From NCBI GenBank assembly GCA_964035575.1, contig OZ037873.1:992001-1056000 (forward strand): 64,000 nt of DNA. Direction: 5' to 3'. The translations under genes were made by a program, and so were the position numbers. Of the stretch, positions 29,138-39,544 are shown one piece after another. Numbering within the stretch: position 1 is the stretch's first letter; each line of letters begins with the position of its first letter. This DNA is from Rhynchopus sp. YZ270_cl-10 (lineage: Eukaryota; Euglenozoa; Diplonemea; Diplonemida; Diplonemidae). A model generated the notes under the pieces. That model worked only from the letters and a program-made list of their open reading frames with translations. It was not told the origin of the DNA and searched no databases.

Positions 29138-30562
29138 TATAAACCTTTCTCATTCTTTTCAAGATTTGGATGCACCGTGTTCAAAAAAATTATCGAATCG
29201 CAATAATGTTCGCCCTTTTTTCAGGAATTTTTTTCTGGAAGTTCGACGATAACTTTTTTTGTACGAATCATTCTCTTTTTCAAGATTTGGATGGGATCTG
29301 TTTTTTTTTGAACGTCCTTTGTACTTCTTCATTCTTTGATTTGAAATTAAACTTCCCTCATCTAAAATAATACCGACAAAAAAGACAAAACAAAACAAAA
29401 ACAAAAACAAAAAAGCACAAAGTGAACATATCAATAACTTCATTAAAACCCCTACTCAACCCTCTTCCTAATCTTCGCGTTTATAAATAAAGTGAAGCCT
29501 AGGCTGCCATTTGGCAGAGGGGGGGCCTTTTTATATGAACTTAATTTTTTTTCTTCTTTCTTTTTATATAACAAGGTGACCAAGTAGTCAAGATGGATCC
29601 AGAGCTCAGGTTTGTAAGGTGCCACGGTTTTTCGTGATGGCGTAATGTCATAGCGTTGGCTGTGGGTCAAACATCTTACATCAAGACCTGTGCGCTATCA
29701 ACGAGGGGGCTTAGGTTGCTCCTTTAAAACCTTAAACTTTTAAAACCTTTCTTTATTTTCTTGGGGTTCGATACCTCCCCGCTTGGACTTCAAGAGGGCG
29801 TTGCATATGCCAGCTTCACTTTTTTCCCCCCTTTCTTTTTTGAACGTCCCTGTTTGATTGGAAGTATTGAAAGCTATTTGTGACGACCCTTTTCGAGCTG
29901 CGGGTTTTGTACAAAGACCCTTTTTATTTTGTGGAAATCCTGACTTTCTACTGATTTTTTTTCGATTGTGAGTGGCCGTGTATGATATCCCATCATTCGT
30001 GCCCAGATCTCTCTGGATGGGCCAACGTTTCTTTTGCTCATATTTTTGAGGGGAAAGGAAATAAAAAAAATACCAAAATTCAAAACTAGTTACAGTCGTC
30101 CCAAATATGTTTTAATGCATTTTGGAGTAATTTGGCGTCCATTTTTTGGGCACCAAAAATATAATCATTTGGAGTAGGTCAAACAATAACTAAATTTATT
30201 GAGTGATGTAAAAGGGGGGTCCTGATTCCGAGTTGCCCATTTGGAACGGCAGCAGCAACAACAACAGCAGCTACAGCGCCAGCAACAGCAGCAACAACAA
30301 CCAATGATTTATTACAACGATACAACGTAGCGAGTTACGAGTTTTTACGAGCAAATATGCAAAAAAAATGCGAAGAGAGTTTATATCACGAGATAAAAAC
30401 CCAATTTTTTTTGTGTGCGTTGAACACTGTGTTTCCTCATGAGCTAAATACTGCGAAGAAACCTCTCCCGGCCACGTTCCCTTTTTTTTGGCAGCAGTCG
30501 GTGTTTGTATTTGTTTGAGCACAAAAACTCTTTTTTATTTTTTGAAAAAAAAAAACAAAAAA
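29138..30562. other. Gene-free repeat-poor spacer
   Basis: Mostly T-rich. 29761-29790 carries GGGGTTCGATACCTCCCCGC, a B-box-like hairpin, followed by CCAGCTTCACTTTTTT as in repeat C. 30250-30300 is a CAG/CAA-rich run. No gene is supported. Confidence 0.4.
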
Positions 30563-30600
30563 TGGGTGATCTATGATCGTCTCCGTGGGACACGTAACAG

Positions 30601-30850
30601 GCTGTGAGAGCTTGTGAGAGCCTGTGAGAGCTTGTGAGAGTCTGTGAGAGCCTGTGAGAGCTTGTGAGACCTTGTGAGAGCCTGTGAGACCTTGTGAGAG
30701 CTTGTGAGAGCCTGTGAGAGCTTACTGAGAGCTAGTGAGAGTTAGTGAGAGCTAGTGAGAGTTAGTGGGAGCTGTGAGAGCTTACTGGGAGTTAGTGAGA
30801 GTTAGTGGGAGCTAGTGGGAACTAGTGGGAGCTGTGAGAGCTTACTGAGA
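30601..30850 (+). repeat. 10-bp TGTGAGAGCC array, left
   Basis: About 25 imperfect copies. It degrades to GAGAGTTAGTGGGAGCTAGT toward the right. The same unit in the same orientation forms the array at 31208-31443. Confidence 0.9.
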
Positions 30851-30861
30851 GCTGATGACCT

Positions 30862-31045
30862 ACAGTATACTGTGTATACACAGTATACACAGTATACACA
30901 GTATACACAGTATACACAGTATACACAGTATACACAGTATACACAGTATACACAGTATACACAGTATACACAGTATACACAGTATACACAGTATACACAG
31001 TATACACAGTATACACAGTATACACAGTATACACAGTATACACAG
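30862..31045. repeat. 9-bp ACAGTATAC satellite
   Basis: About 20 copies. A multiple of three, so several frames stay open on both strands; these are not genes. Confidence 0.95.
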
Positions 31046-31207
31046 TTTTCACAATACAAACGCCAGGTGGTCTGAAGAGTGATCTGACCACATTGTCCCA
31101 GTATAACATACGCCCAATAAATCCATTGAAGAAGGAATATTTCACGTTTGACCACCACAGAATACATGTTGCCAGCCACACCACACCACTAACAAAAAAC
31201 CCCTCAG

Positions 31208-31443
31208 AGTTTGTGAGAGCTCGTGAGAGCCTGTGAGAGCTTGTGAGAGCCTGTGAGAGCTTAGTGAGAGTTAGTGAGAGCTGTGAGAGCCTGTGAGACC
31301 TTGTGAGAGCCTGTGAGAGCTTGTGAGAGCTTGTGAGAGCTTGTGAGAGTCTGTGAGAGACTGTGAGACCTTGTGAGAGCCTGTGAGAGCTTGTGAGAGC
31401 TTGTGAGAGTCTGTGAGAGCCTGTGAGAGCTTACTGAGAGCTA
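31208..31443 (+). repeat. 10-bp TGTGAGAGCC array, right
   Basis: About 23 copies of the unit seen at 30601-30850. 31478-32056 that follows is a C/T-rich then A-rich spacer up to the next gene, with a possible acceptor CACCACACTACAG at about 31978. Confidence 0.9.
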
Positions 31444-32056
31444 GTAAAAAAATCTCTCCCCGTTCATAGATCACCCAAAAAACTAGATCAACATTGTAAT
31501 TGCACAACGAAACCCCACCTACCCACCCCCTCCTCCCCTTTCTCTCTTTTTGTCTATTATCGCCGATATCACACCCACGGTATGTACCAACACAATCAGT
31601 GCCTACATTTCGTCGTCCGCAGCAGTTTTTCTTTCTTTGTTGACAGAAAAATTTCTCATCGATTTCACAAAAATAACCACCTCCGTCTACAAAGCACCAT
31701 TCAAGGTTGCATTTTTTTTTTGACTCCCGCGTCTGAGGAATTATCATAATTGGTACCCCCAGAAATCCAAAAAAAAACGAAGTACGCGACAGCTACACAT
31801 TAAGTACGCAAAAAGTACGCAATATGGGGTCGTCAGGCCTTTCGATGCACGAATTGGCGGCAGTGTATGTTCTCTGTCCCCTTTTGGGACCACCACGAAA
31901 CAAAATGAACTAAAGCCTTCTCGACAATGGAGCACCAAAAATGCTAATCTCACACTTTAACCACCACCACACTACAGAACAAGCATAACAACGCAAAACA
32001 AACTATGGCATGAAACGCTCTTACGCACCTTAGGAAAAAAAAGCAAAAAAAAAAAA

Positions 32057-33511
32057 ATGATTTTTTTATTCCCCTTCATTCTCCTCCTCTCCTCAGGAAC
32101 ATTGGCTGAAGAGACGGGATGGTCTGTTCCTTTGGTTACTTTTGGGATGATCGCTGACCCTCATGCTAATATCAATCACCGCCAGCCTTGGTGGTGCGAC
32201 TTAGCCTGCTGGAAGAAAGAGATCAAACTCGCCGCAAGCTCGAAGGGACGCAAACACCACACCGTCCTCGGGAAGGTAACCGACGCAGTTGAAACACTTG
32301 CCCGCATTCCTGGTATATCATTTTCAATGAATATGGGGGATCTCTGTGATATGGACCTTCTCGTAAATATGCCTCCAGTTTTAAAGATATGGGACACCTT
32401 AAAGCATCCGCACTACAACCTAATGGGAAACCACGATCTCCGAGGAGAAAACGACCGATTTGGAGAACCATCACGTCTCCGGAACAAAACACAGATTGCA
32501 TGGCTGTTGAAGGAGTGGAACCTGAAAGAACACTTTTTTTATGCATTCAGTTACGGCCCGGTGAGATTTATTGTTTTGGATTCAATGAATTTACCGCCAA
32601 CCAGCGGAGAAGGGGTCTTCGAAAAGCGTGGAAAGCCTACCGAGCAATCCCTCCAACTTCAGTGGCTTCAAAAAGAGTTGGATGAAACGCAGACTCGTGG
32701 TGATGATGTTATCATTTTTGCGCACATCCCGATTGGCCTAAAAAGCAATGCCATTCGCAGTATTCTCACCCGATATGACCATATTCTCGCAATGTTCTTT
32801 GGACACAAACACTCTGGAGGGTACTACTACCATAGCTCCGGCAAGCATATGATAACGGTTCAGGGGATGATCGAGACGAATGTCAATGCCTTCGCTTATA
32901 TCAACGTTTTTCTCGACAGAATTGAGCTGGTAGGGTTTGGCAGGGTGCCTTCTCAGACGTACTACAAGACACAGTCTCAAAAGGACAGAGCGTTGGCACG
33001 GTCTACTAGCGTATATGCCCCGCTTCTGCACCGTTATTTGGAGGACCCGCATTTCTCTGCGTCTCGGGAAAGTGTCAAAAAAATTCTTGCCAGCAAAGGT
33101 CCTGCAGGGACCTGGGGGCGAGGCTATGAGGACCCCCTCTACACAGCTGGGGAGAGAAAGGGGCTGGCACCACTACACCGTGCGGGAGATAAGGAATACC
33201 TCAAGACTCTTCCCGAGCAGGTGGTGAACAAGACTGACGCAGCGCAGCAGACCACAGTGGAGGTTCAGGGCGGGGAGGTGGCGAAGGTGAAGGAAAAGGA
33301 GAAGGGAGAGGAAAAGACAGCCACGGAATCCCCCGGCCGCGTCGTGATCAAGTCTAAGGTGCTGGTGGTGGGTGGGATGGTTCCGGGGAGAGGAGCAGGT
33401 TCGGGTGGGGCCGGCGATGTTACCCAGCACGTCTTGCTTTCGGTTGTGCTGGTTGCGGTGGTGCTGGTGGTGTACTGGAGGAGGAGGGGGTTGAAGAGGC
33501 ACTTCTTGTGA
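32057..33511 (+). CDS. Calcineurin-like metallophosphoesterase, secreted or anchored
   Basis: 484 residues. Signal peptide MIFLFPFILLLSSGTLA with likely cleavage before EETGW. The five metal-binding motifs of the family are present in order: D-x-H at 34-36 (IADPHAN), GD at 94-95 with D98 (MGDLCDMD), GNHD at 124-127, H223 (FAHIPI) and GHKH at 249-252. The spacing recalls Mn-dependent ADP-ribose/CDP-alcohol diphosphatase-like or phosphodiesterase-type enzymes, but the substrate cannot be told. From about 380 it becomes a low-complexity Glu/Lys/Val stretch. A hydrophobic segment (VLLSVVLVAVVLVVYW) and RRRGLKRHF form a C-terminal membrane anchor, so a type I ectoenzyme is likely. Single exon. The ATG sits right after an A run. 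Confidence 0.92.
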   Translation: MIFLFPFILLLSSGTLAEETGWSVPLVTFGMIADPHANINHRQPWWCDLACWKKEIKLAASSKGRKHHTVLGKVTDAVETLARIPGISFSMNMGDLCDMDLLVNMPPVLKIWDTLKHPHYNLMGNHDLRGENDRFGEPSRLRNKTQIAWLLKEWNLKEHFFYAFSYGPVRFIVLDSMNLPPTSGEGVFEKRGKPTEQSLQLQWLQKELDETQTRGDDVIIFAHIPIGLKSNAIRSILTRYDHILAMFFGHKHSGGYYYHSSGKHMITVQGMIETNVNAFAYINVFLDRIELVGFGRVPSQTYYKTQSQKDRALARSTSVYAPLLHRYLEDPHFSASRESVKKILASKGPAGTWGRGYEDPLYTAGERKGLAPLHRAGDKEYLKTLPEQVVNKTDAAQQTTVEVQGGEVAKVKEKEKGEEKTATESPGRVVIKSKVLVVGGMVPGRGAGSGGAGDVTQHVLLSVVLVAVVLVVYWRRRGLKRHFL

Positions 33512-33689
33512 TGGGCTTTTTTTTTGTCTCTTTTTTTGAAGATTTTTTTGGGAGGGTTTTCCTCAAAAAAGGCTGCGAAGTACAGTATGCCGTAGGTTCA
33601 TCTGTGGTAAAATTTTTTTACGCACACTACTTTGTGAGCGGAAAGTGTCACGTCGTTCACTCACCCAACCGTGCTCCATGTGACGAGGG

Positions 33690-33755
33690 ACTGGTGTGGA
33701 AGCGTCAACGCATCAAACAACTACAAGAAGGGGGGTGAGGGAACGACACGTGACA
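33690..33755 (+). repeat. Dispersed repeat H, copy 2
   Basis: GTCAACGCATCAAACAACTA then CAAGAAGGGGGGTGAGGGAACG, matching 18930-18995. It lies 180 bp after the stop of the metallophosphoesterase gene. Confidence 0.6.
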
Positions 33756-34009
33756 CTTTTGTGTGTGTTGAGGGGGAGAGCATGTTGCTGCGACAAAAGA
33801 ACGAAATAACGCCTTCAAAAAGAATAGATACTCCTTGTACTATATTGGGCAAAAGGGAAGAGAGCCCGCATTTAAAGGAGTTGATGGGGGAGGGAGGGGA
33901 TTTTTTAAGCTGCACTAAATTTAATTACAAACACAAAAAAGTTCCCTTTTTTTTGATTTTTTTTCCGCACAAATTAGCGCCTCGGGGATTCTGCTCCATG
34001 TTAGTCTCT

Positions 34010-34255
34010 CCCACACTGCGAAACGAGCAGAGGACCCCGAACCGCCCTACATCACACAGGGCCTAATTTACCCTATATTCGCAATGAATCTTCGAATCAT
34101 CTGGATTCATCTGCATTGGGAGAAAGCCACATTATCAGACCACGAAATGGATTGTAGGAACTGCATGGTTCGGGTTTCCCACCCCCTTGGTACACCCTTG
34201 GTCATTTGCACACAAAGGTACACTGTCCACGAGAGGGCTGTTCTCTTTCAATTCA
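34010..34255 (+). repeat. Dispersed repeat A, long copy
   Basis: Aligns with 19555-19800 over its full length: CACTGCGAAACGAGCAGAGG, ACATCACACAGGGCC, CCACGAAATGGATTGTAGG, GTACACTGTCCACGAGAGGG, TCTTTCAATTCAATTTTTTT. It lies about 300 bp upstream of the ATG of the next gene. Confidence 0.8.
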
Positions 34256-34550
34256 ATTTTTTTTGCCTTTTTTCTCTACCTCACCAATCACAGAAAAAAC
34301 ACACCCCCCCTCAGAAGTTAAGGTTGATCGCATCAACTTCTTCTCCCTCATTCCCCCTCCCTCCCTCCCTCTCCCCCCCACCTCTTCACACATAAGAGGA
34401 GACGACCTCCGCACGACACCGTTCGATTCGCGGTGTTTGTCTGAGGGAGGGGTGCTTTCAACTTTGGTAAGGGTTGCGAAGCTCATCGCTTGACGTTGAT
34501 AGAGCGAGGGGGCGGCTTTCAAAAGGGAGAAGAAGAGAAAGGTGAGTACA

Positions 34551-35920
34551 ATGAACAGGCAAAGCCAACCGTTGTTGGGGGTGGCAGGGCTGTGGACAGC
34601 GGTGTTGTGCGTTTCGTTTGCGGAGGGGGTATCGTCTGTGGACGCAAGCCAGATCGTCGAGGCAACAGAAGAGACAAAACAAACTAAGACCGTAGAGAAC
34701 GTGGCACCACAAGAGACCGACAGTGCACAAGGGGGTGCCGCGCTGCCGACAAGAATCTTTCCCTGCGCTAAGTGTGTATACGACCGGGACTGCCACGAGA
34801 CTATGGAGTGGAAGCTCTGGAGGACAGATGGGTATGAAGGCTCCCTCCTTTTCTTCTTACTACCTTTAATATGCCCCATTTATATACCTTTTCACAGACT
34901 GTACCTCCATGCTGAAGTGAATATGACCCAGGTCTGCGTGCACCAAGATTTCATTGGTTGCAACGGTGCTGCTGGACCCGAATTCTGCGACGCTGCGACA
35001 GAGTCATGCGCACTCAGCCAGGCCTTCTTCAATGAGAGCGCACGACTCGATAAGCACTCCGTCTGCAGTGCTAAGGCACACAAAAGCAGACGTGCCCACG
35101 CACTCTCGAAGGTCATCCCGATTGGCCTGACGGTCTGCGCAACGATCCTGATCCTCCTTGCGTTGTGGGACATTGCCGCATATCTGCGGCTGAGCAAGGT
35201 GCTGGTCGCAGTGTCCATCGCAATGGTGCTGGCGTGCTGCGGGACGTTTTGGAGCCCGTTTATGTACATCGGGGTGGCGGGTGTGCTGGCGGTGTTCTTC
35301 GTCCTTGTGGCACATTATTTGGCGGTGCCTGGAGGGCGTGCTGGGAAGGGTGTGTCGCTGCAGTGGTACCTGCTGGCGACGATGGTGTCGTTGCTCCCTC
35401 TGCTCGTGGCGTGGCTGGTGCGTGGTGTGCTGATGAAGGGATGTGACGGTGCGGCGTGTGCCGCCTTCTACGATGGCTACTATGAGATCGACCAGCGTCT
35501 CATCTCGCCCTCGCACAACAGCCAGGTGCGCTACCACTCCCTCTGCTCGCGGGCCGCCCTCGCGCGCGCGCTCTGGAACGTCGCCGCGGTGGTATTCCTT
35601 TCCTTCCTTCTCGGTATGTATTCGCTTCTTTCAGAATATCAAAAAAAAACCTCTTCTTTCCAGGAACCCTGAACCTCGTCGCCCTCGCGTCTCGCTACCA
35701 GACGTGGGGTGTTGTCATTGACACCCTGGCAGGGTGTTCAGAGGACGACTCCGACTTTGACATTGAGAACGTCACGGACCTGCCCGACAGCGACGTGGTC
35801 AGCAAGACGCCCAAAACAATCAGCGCAACACTCAGCTCAGGCGACTTCGAATCTTTAGCCGGCAGAGGCCTTGGCAGCACATTGAGGGTCACAAAGGCAC
35901 CAAAGATTCAAGTTGTCTAA
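34551..35920 (+). CDS. Cys-rich multi-pass membrane protein, three exons
   Basis: Exons 34551-34831, 34898-35613 and 35664-35920 give 417 residues. Both introns start GTATG and end CAG after a pyrimidine tract. The first is 66 bp, so the frame also stays open if it is retained. Signal peptide (LLGVAGLWTAVLCVSFAEG), then a Cys-rich outer region (FPCAKCVYDRDCHE; VCVHQDFIGCNG; FCDAATESCAL) with NMT and NES as possible glycosylation sites. Four to five membrane segments follow (IGLTVCATILILLALWDI; YIGVAGVLAVFFVLVAHYLA; WYLLATMVSLLPLLVAWLV; NVAAVVFLSFLLGTLNLVAL), with a Cys loop between the last two and an acidic, Ser/Thr-rich tail. Probably a surface protein. The family is not recognised. Confidence 0.82.
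34832..34897 (+). other. Intron 1 (66 bp)
   Basis: Donor G|GTATGAAGG, acceptor TTTTCACAG|ACTG. It removes hydrophobic sequence (LLFFLLPLICPIYIPF) that would otherwise break the Cys-rich outer domain. Confidence 0.75.
35614..35663 (+). other. Intron 2 (50 bp)
   Basis: Donor G|GTATGTATT, acceptor TCTTCTTTCCAG|GAACC. Without splicing the frame ends soon after. With it, a membrane segment is completed (FLLGTLNLVAL) and 85 further codons follow. Confidence 0.85.
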
Positions 35921-35991
35921 AACCTGGGGTCATATGAGGGTTTCCCAGAGGGGCAGGGTTTTCGTTTTTCAACATTTTTATGGAAAATTCA

Positions 35992-36022
<31 letters not shown>

Positions 36023-36188
36023 ATACCAGATGCGTCTTTGGTGCTCTGGAAGAGAAGAAAATTATTTTTTTTGATCAGACATAAGGTGTGCCCTCTTTTC
36101 CCGTGAGGTATACTTCGTCTTTCAATGAGCGCGTTTTTTCTTTTCTTTTTCTTTTTTTGCTATTTTTTTTTAGAAACACGGGTCTTTG
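35921..36188. other. 3' flank
   Basis: Contains a 25-base A run at about 35991-36015. No gene. Confidence 0.5.
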
Positions 36189-37094
36189 CATACTTGGACC
36201 GCCCGAAATATATTTCGGGCATTTCGGGCGATTTCGGGCGAATTAGGGGCGGATTTCGGGCGATTTTGTGCGCCCGAAGTCGCCCGAAAACGCCCGAAAT
36301 CGCCCGAAATGCAGATTTCGGGCGAATTCGGGCGCTTTTTCCGTAGTGAAAACCGACTAGGTAGGGTTCTACTCATTTTCGCAAAAAACTTTTTATATTT
36401 GGAAATATTTGATGCCAAATCTGTCAAAATAAGCAAGAATCGAAAACTTTTGTACACCTGAGTGCACTTTGGAGGCCCGTGAGAATCAACCACCAAATCA
36501 CGGGTTTTCTGACTATCATTTGCTTATTCCTACCCAAAACACACTATGAACTGGGTTTTCACTATTTTTTCGTATTTCAGGGTGAATTTTTGTGAATTTT
36601 CGGGTCACAGGGTGGTTCTGACCCATTCTCGGGGTGTTTCGGGACTGTAGTTGCTCAGGAGATGCCCCAAAACGTGAAAAATCGCCTTTTTACGTTTTTG
36701 GTAGTATTTTAGTGTAAATTGTTAGGGAAATCGGTTTTATACGTGGCTGCTAACAGAGCTGCACTCATATAAGTTGGGTTCTACTAGGAATTTTTGCTCA
36801 ATTTTTTTTTCTTTGAACAAATTTTGTGCCAATCTTTCAAATAAAGCGTTAGATTTTTACACTGATAGCATGCTTCCCAGCACACATAAGATACTGGTTG
36901 GGCGCCCGAATTCGCCCGAATCTGCCCGAAATCGCCCGAATTCGCCCGAAATGTGCCCGAATTCGCCCGAATTACGTATAAATTCCCTTTAAAACGCCCG
37001 AAATATATTTCGGGCACATTTCGGGCGCTCGGGATCCGCGCCCGAAAAATTCGCCCGAATTCGCCCGAAATATATTTCGGGCGGTCCAAGTATG
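36189..37094. mobile_element. Inverted-repeat element with CGCCCGAAAT arrays
   Basis: Ends CATACTTGGACCGCCC and its exact complement, with ATATATTTCGGGC inside. TCTTTG lies immediately outside both ends, a perfect 6-bp target duplication (7 of 8 if read as GTCTTTG(C/T)). Both subterminal zones are arrays of a CGCCCGAA(A/T)T motif in both orientations (36195-36335 and 36900-37080). The 570-bp centre holds part of repeat J (36555-36670). There is no coding capacity. Confidence 0.9.
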
Positions 37095-37277
37095 TCTTTG
37101 TATCCAACTTTAGTTTTTTTTTTTTCACTCTTTTCAAGTAATTCCCTCACTATTTCCCCCCCCCCCTTAAAGGGCTCCCCCCTTTTGGTGATCGAGCGCA
37201 AAGGCTCATCTAGCCAAAAACACTTTTTTTTTTTTTTTTTTTTTTGAGGGGAGAGGGAAACGATTTTACCACTGTTT

Positions 37278-37730
37278 CCCCCTCCCTTCTCCCCTCCCTT
37301 CTCCCCTCCCTTCTCCCCTCCCTTCTCCCCTCCCTTCTCCCCTCCCTTCTCCCCTCCCTTCTCCCCTCCCTTCTCCCCTCCCTTCTCCCCTCCCTTCTCC
37401 CCTCCCTTCTCCCCTCCCTTCTCCCCTCCCTTCTCCCCTCCCTTCTCCCCTCCCTTCTCCCCTCCCTTCTCCCCTCCCTTCTCCCCTCCCTTCTCCCCTC
37501 CCTTCTCCCCTCCCTTCTCCCCTCCCTTCTCCCCTCCCTTCTCCCCTCCCTTCTCCCCTCCCTTCTCCCCTCCCTTCTCCCCTCCCTTCTCCCCTCCCTT
37601 CTCCCCTCCCTTCTCCCCTCCCTTCTCCCCTCCCTTCTCCCCTCCCTTCTCCCCTCCCTTCTCCCCTCCCTTCTCCCCTCCCTTCTCCCCTCCCTTCTCC
37701 CCTCCCTTCTCCCCTCCCTTCTCCCCTCCC
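37278..37730. repeat. 12-bp CCCTCCCTTCTC minisatellite
   Basis: About 38 nearly perfect units. Because the unit is 12 bp, frames on both strands stay open (LLPS and GEKG repeats). These are not genes. Confidence 0.97.
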
Positions 37731-37904
37731 ACGTCTCATCACCCCAGTAGCGTATGCCTCCCCCATCCTCTACGTTTTTTTTTTTATATTTTAAATAGCA
37801 ACCGTGTCGTTAGGGGGCAACAATATTGGGGTGTGTGCCATTGGGTAAGCAATGGTACTTCAATGAATGATATAGGCGAGCGTGACGACCCCTTGTCAGT
37901 TGTG

Positions 37905-38032
37905 TGTGTGTGCACGTTTTAGGAAAAAAGGCAACTTCCTATTAAGCCCGCCGACTCCATTTTTTCTTGGAGCTTCCAGGGACCGTGCATGCTCCGTTCC
38001 CTAAGAATTTTAAAAAGGAATGGTAAAAAAAA
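37905..38032 (+). repeat. Dispersed repeat G, copy 1
   Basis: GTGTGCACGTTTTAGGAAAA, GGCAACTTCCTATTAAGCCC, GCCGACTCCATTTT, TTGGAGCTTC and AAAGGAATGGTAAAAAAAA match 49225-49334. Confidence 0.75.
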
Positions 38033-38313
38033 AGTTTTGAAGAAAAAGCCTTTTATCGAAAACCAAACACGGAGTATGACCCACAGCATAGTGGATGGGA
38101 GCAGGGTGAGGAGAAAACGGCAAAAGGTTGTACAGAATCTTAGACTAGTTGATGTAACGTGATTGTCGATACAAAAGGGGGTGGGAGAAAGATGTACTCG
38201 GTAGTACAAAAAGGGCCTTGGCTAACACATTGAATCTCAGACCCGATTTCTTTTAAAAAAACCCGAATTCTTCTTCCAGCTTTGACAAAAAAAAAAAAAA
38301 TCAATATTTTTCA

Positions 38314-39322
38314 CAGGCCTGGGCCTAAAGTGGGTGCCCGGGGCCCGATTTTGATTTTATTTTATTTTTTCTAAGGATTTTACACGGGGGAAAAATTATT
38401 TTTTCTAAGGATTTTATACGGGGAAAATTTATTTTTCTAAGGGTTTTTCTTAGGGGAAAAAGTCTGGGGGGTCGGGCCGGGCCCCGTGTGGCTGAGAATA
38501 ACTCGCACTCTGCCCGGGAGTGCGGTACCAAGCCATAATGAACAAAAAAAGTCTCCACCCCGCTTCCTTCGGTCTCGTCCCTTTCACCTCCCGCACAACA
38601 GAATAAATAATAATACAGTATGGTGCGTGTGACTGCAAACGTCGAGGGAACCTTGCTTCTTGCAGTGCTGCAAGTGCTCGCCACCACGGTGGTAGCAAAG
38701 TGCATTGCGTTGGCGCACTTGGGCAGGCCCTGACGGCACTGAGGAACGAAAAAGAAAAATAATTCAGCGCCTCCCAGGTCTGCACCTTTAAAAAAAATTT
38801 GCCTGCGGCGCCATTTTCCCTTTTTTGCTCTGCAAAAAAGGATTCGCTGAGTGGCTTTGTGGTATAAAAGCTGCATTTTTTATACTGTACCCTAATTTTT
38901 TTTCGCCTGCGGCGCCGTTTTATATTCATCCCGAACATTCGGGGTGCACGTAGCGCGTAGCGCGCCCGGGTTTAGGACCCCTTCTTGAATTTCGAGGGGG
39001 CGGTTCACGTTACGGTGGGTCCAGAATCATAGTTCAATTTAACCCCGCTAAGCAACTCGCTGGTGGTAATGACCAAAACGTGTATCAGCCAAGAACTTGC
39101 CCATTTTTTTCAAAATGACCCCGTGACAGTGAGGGTAAAAGCTCGGAAAACCCGAAAAAGGCCAAAAAAAAACCCCCGAAAAGGGAAAACCGAGAACATA
39201 TTTCGGCAGGGGGCAGCGTGTTCTCAGAAAAATCCAAAAATTGCCTGTAAAAATCCTTAGAAAAAACCTGGGTGCCCGATCCAAAAAAATGGAAAAAACC
39301 CCAGGGTGCCCGCCCACCCCTG
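38314..39322. mobile_element. Inverted-repeat element around a GCC module
   Basis: The left arm has CAGGCCTGGGCC...GGGTGCCCG and TTTTTTCTAAGGATTTTACA. The right arm has the complements (TGTAAAAATCCTTAGAAAAA; GGGTGCCCGCCCACCCCTG). The left arm repeats the CTAAGGATTTTA(C/T)ACGGGG motif three times. A GCCTGCGGCGCC module lies in the centre. Ends are approximate. Confidence 0.45.
38795..38925. repeat. GCCTGCGGCGCC module, copy 3
   Basis: GCCTGCGGCGCCATTTTCCC, TTTTTTGCTCTGCAAAAAA, GGATTCGCTGAGTGGC, TATACTGTACCCTA, then the second GCCTGCGGCGCC. Confidence 0.75.
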
Positions 39323-39544
39323 ATTTTTCAAAACAAAAAACAAAGATAAATAGTGCAGCTCATCCTCTTAGGCGTCTACACTATGGATGAACAATACCAA
39401 AAATAACCAAAAAAGTGTCAACTGCGTAAAAAAAAGCAAAAAACCCCCTCAATCAGTCTACACATAAAGTACAGCCAATTTTTCCAAGAGAGAGAAAAGG
39501 AAGAAAAAAAAAGAGCGTTTCTGGAAGCCCTCCCAAACAATGCG

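Larger units (their letters stand above)
30563..31477. mobile_element. Inverted-repeat element with satellite arrays
   Basis: Ends TGGGTGATCTATGA and TCATAGATCACCCA, flanked by A runs on both sides (AAAAAA could be a 6-bp duplication but is low complexity). Inside are two arrays of a 10-bp TGTGAGAGC(C/T) repeat (30601-30850 and 31208-31443), a 9-bp ACAGTATAC array (30862-31045) and a 160-bp unique centre. Long open frames here are repeat artefacts. Confidence 0.65.

Noticed and set aside
30802-31184. CVY and YTV repeat proteins
   Set aside because: Translations of the 9-bp satellite inside an inverted-repeat element.
30601-31443. CRISPR-like array
   Set aside because: Units are contiguous 9-10 bp satellites with no spacers, in a eukaryotic setting.
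36989-37766. GEKG, GRGE and LLPS repeat proteins
   Set aside because: Translations of the 12-bp minisatellite on both strands.
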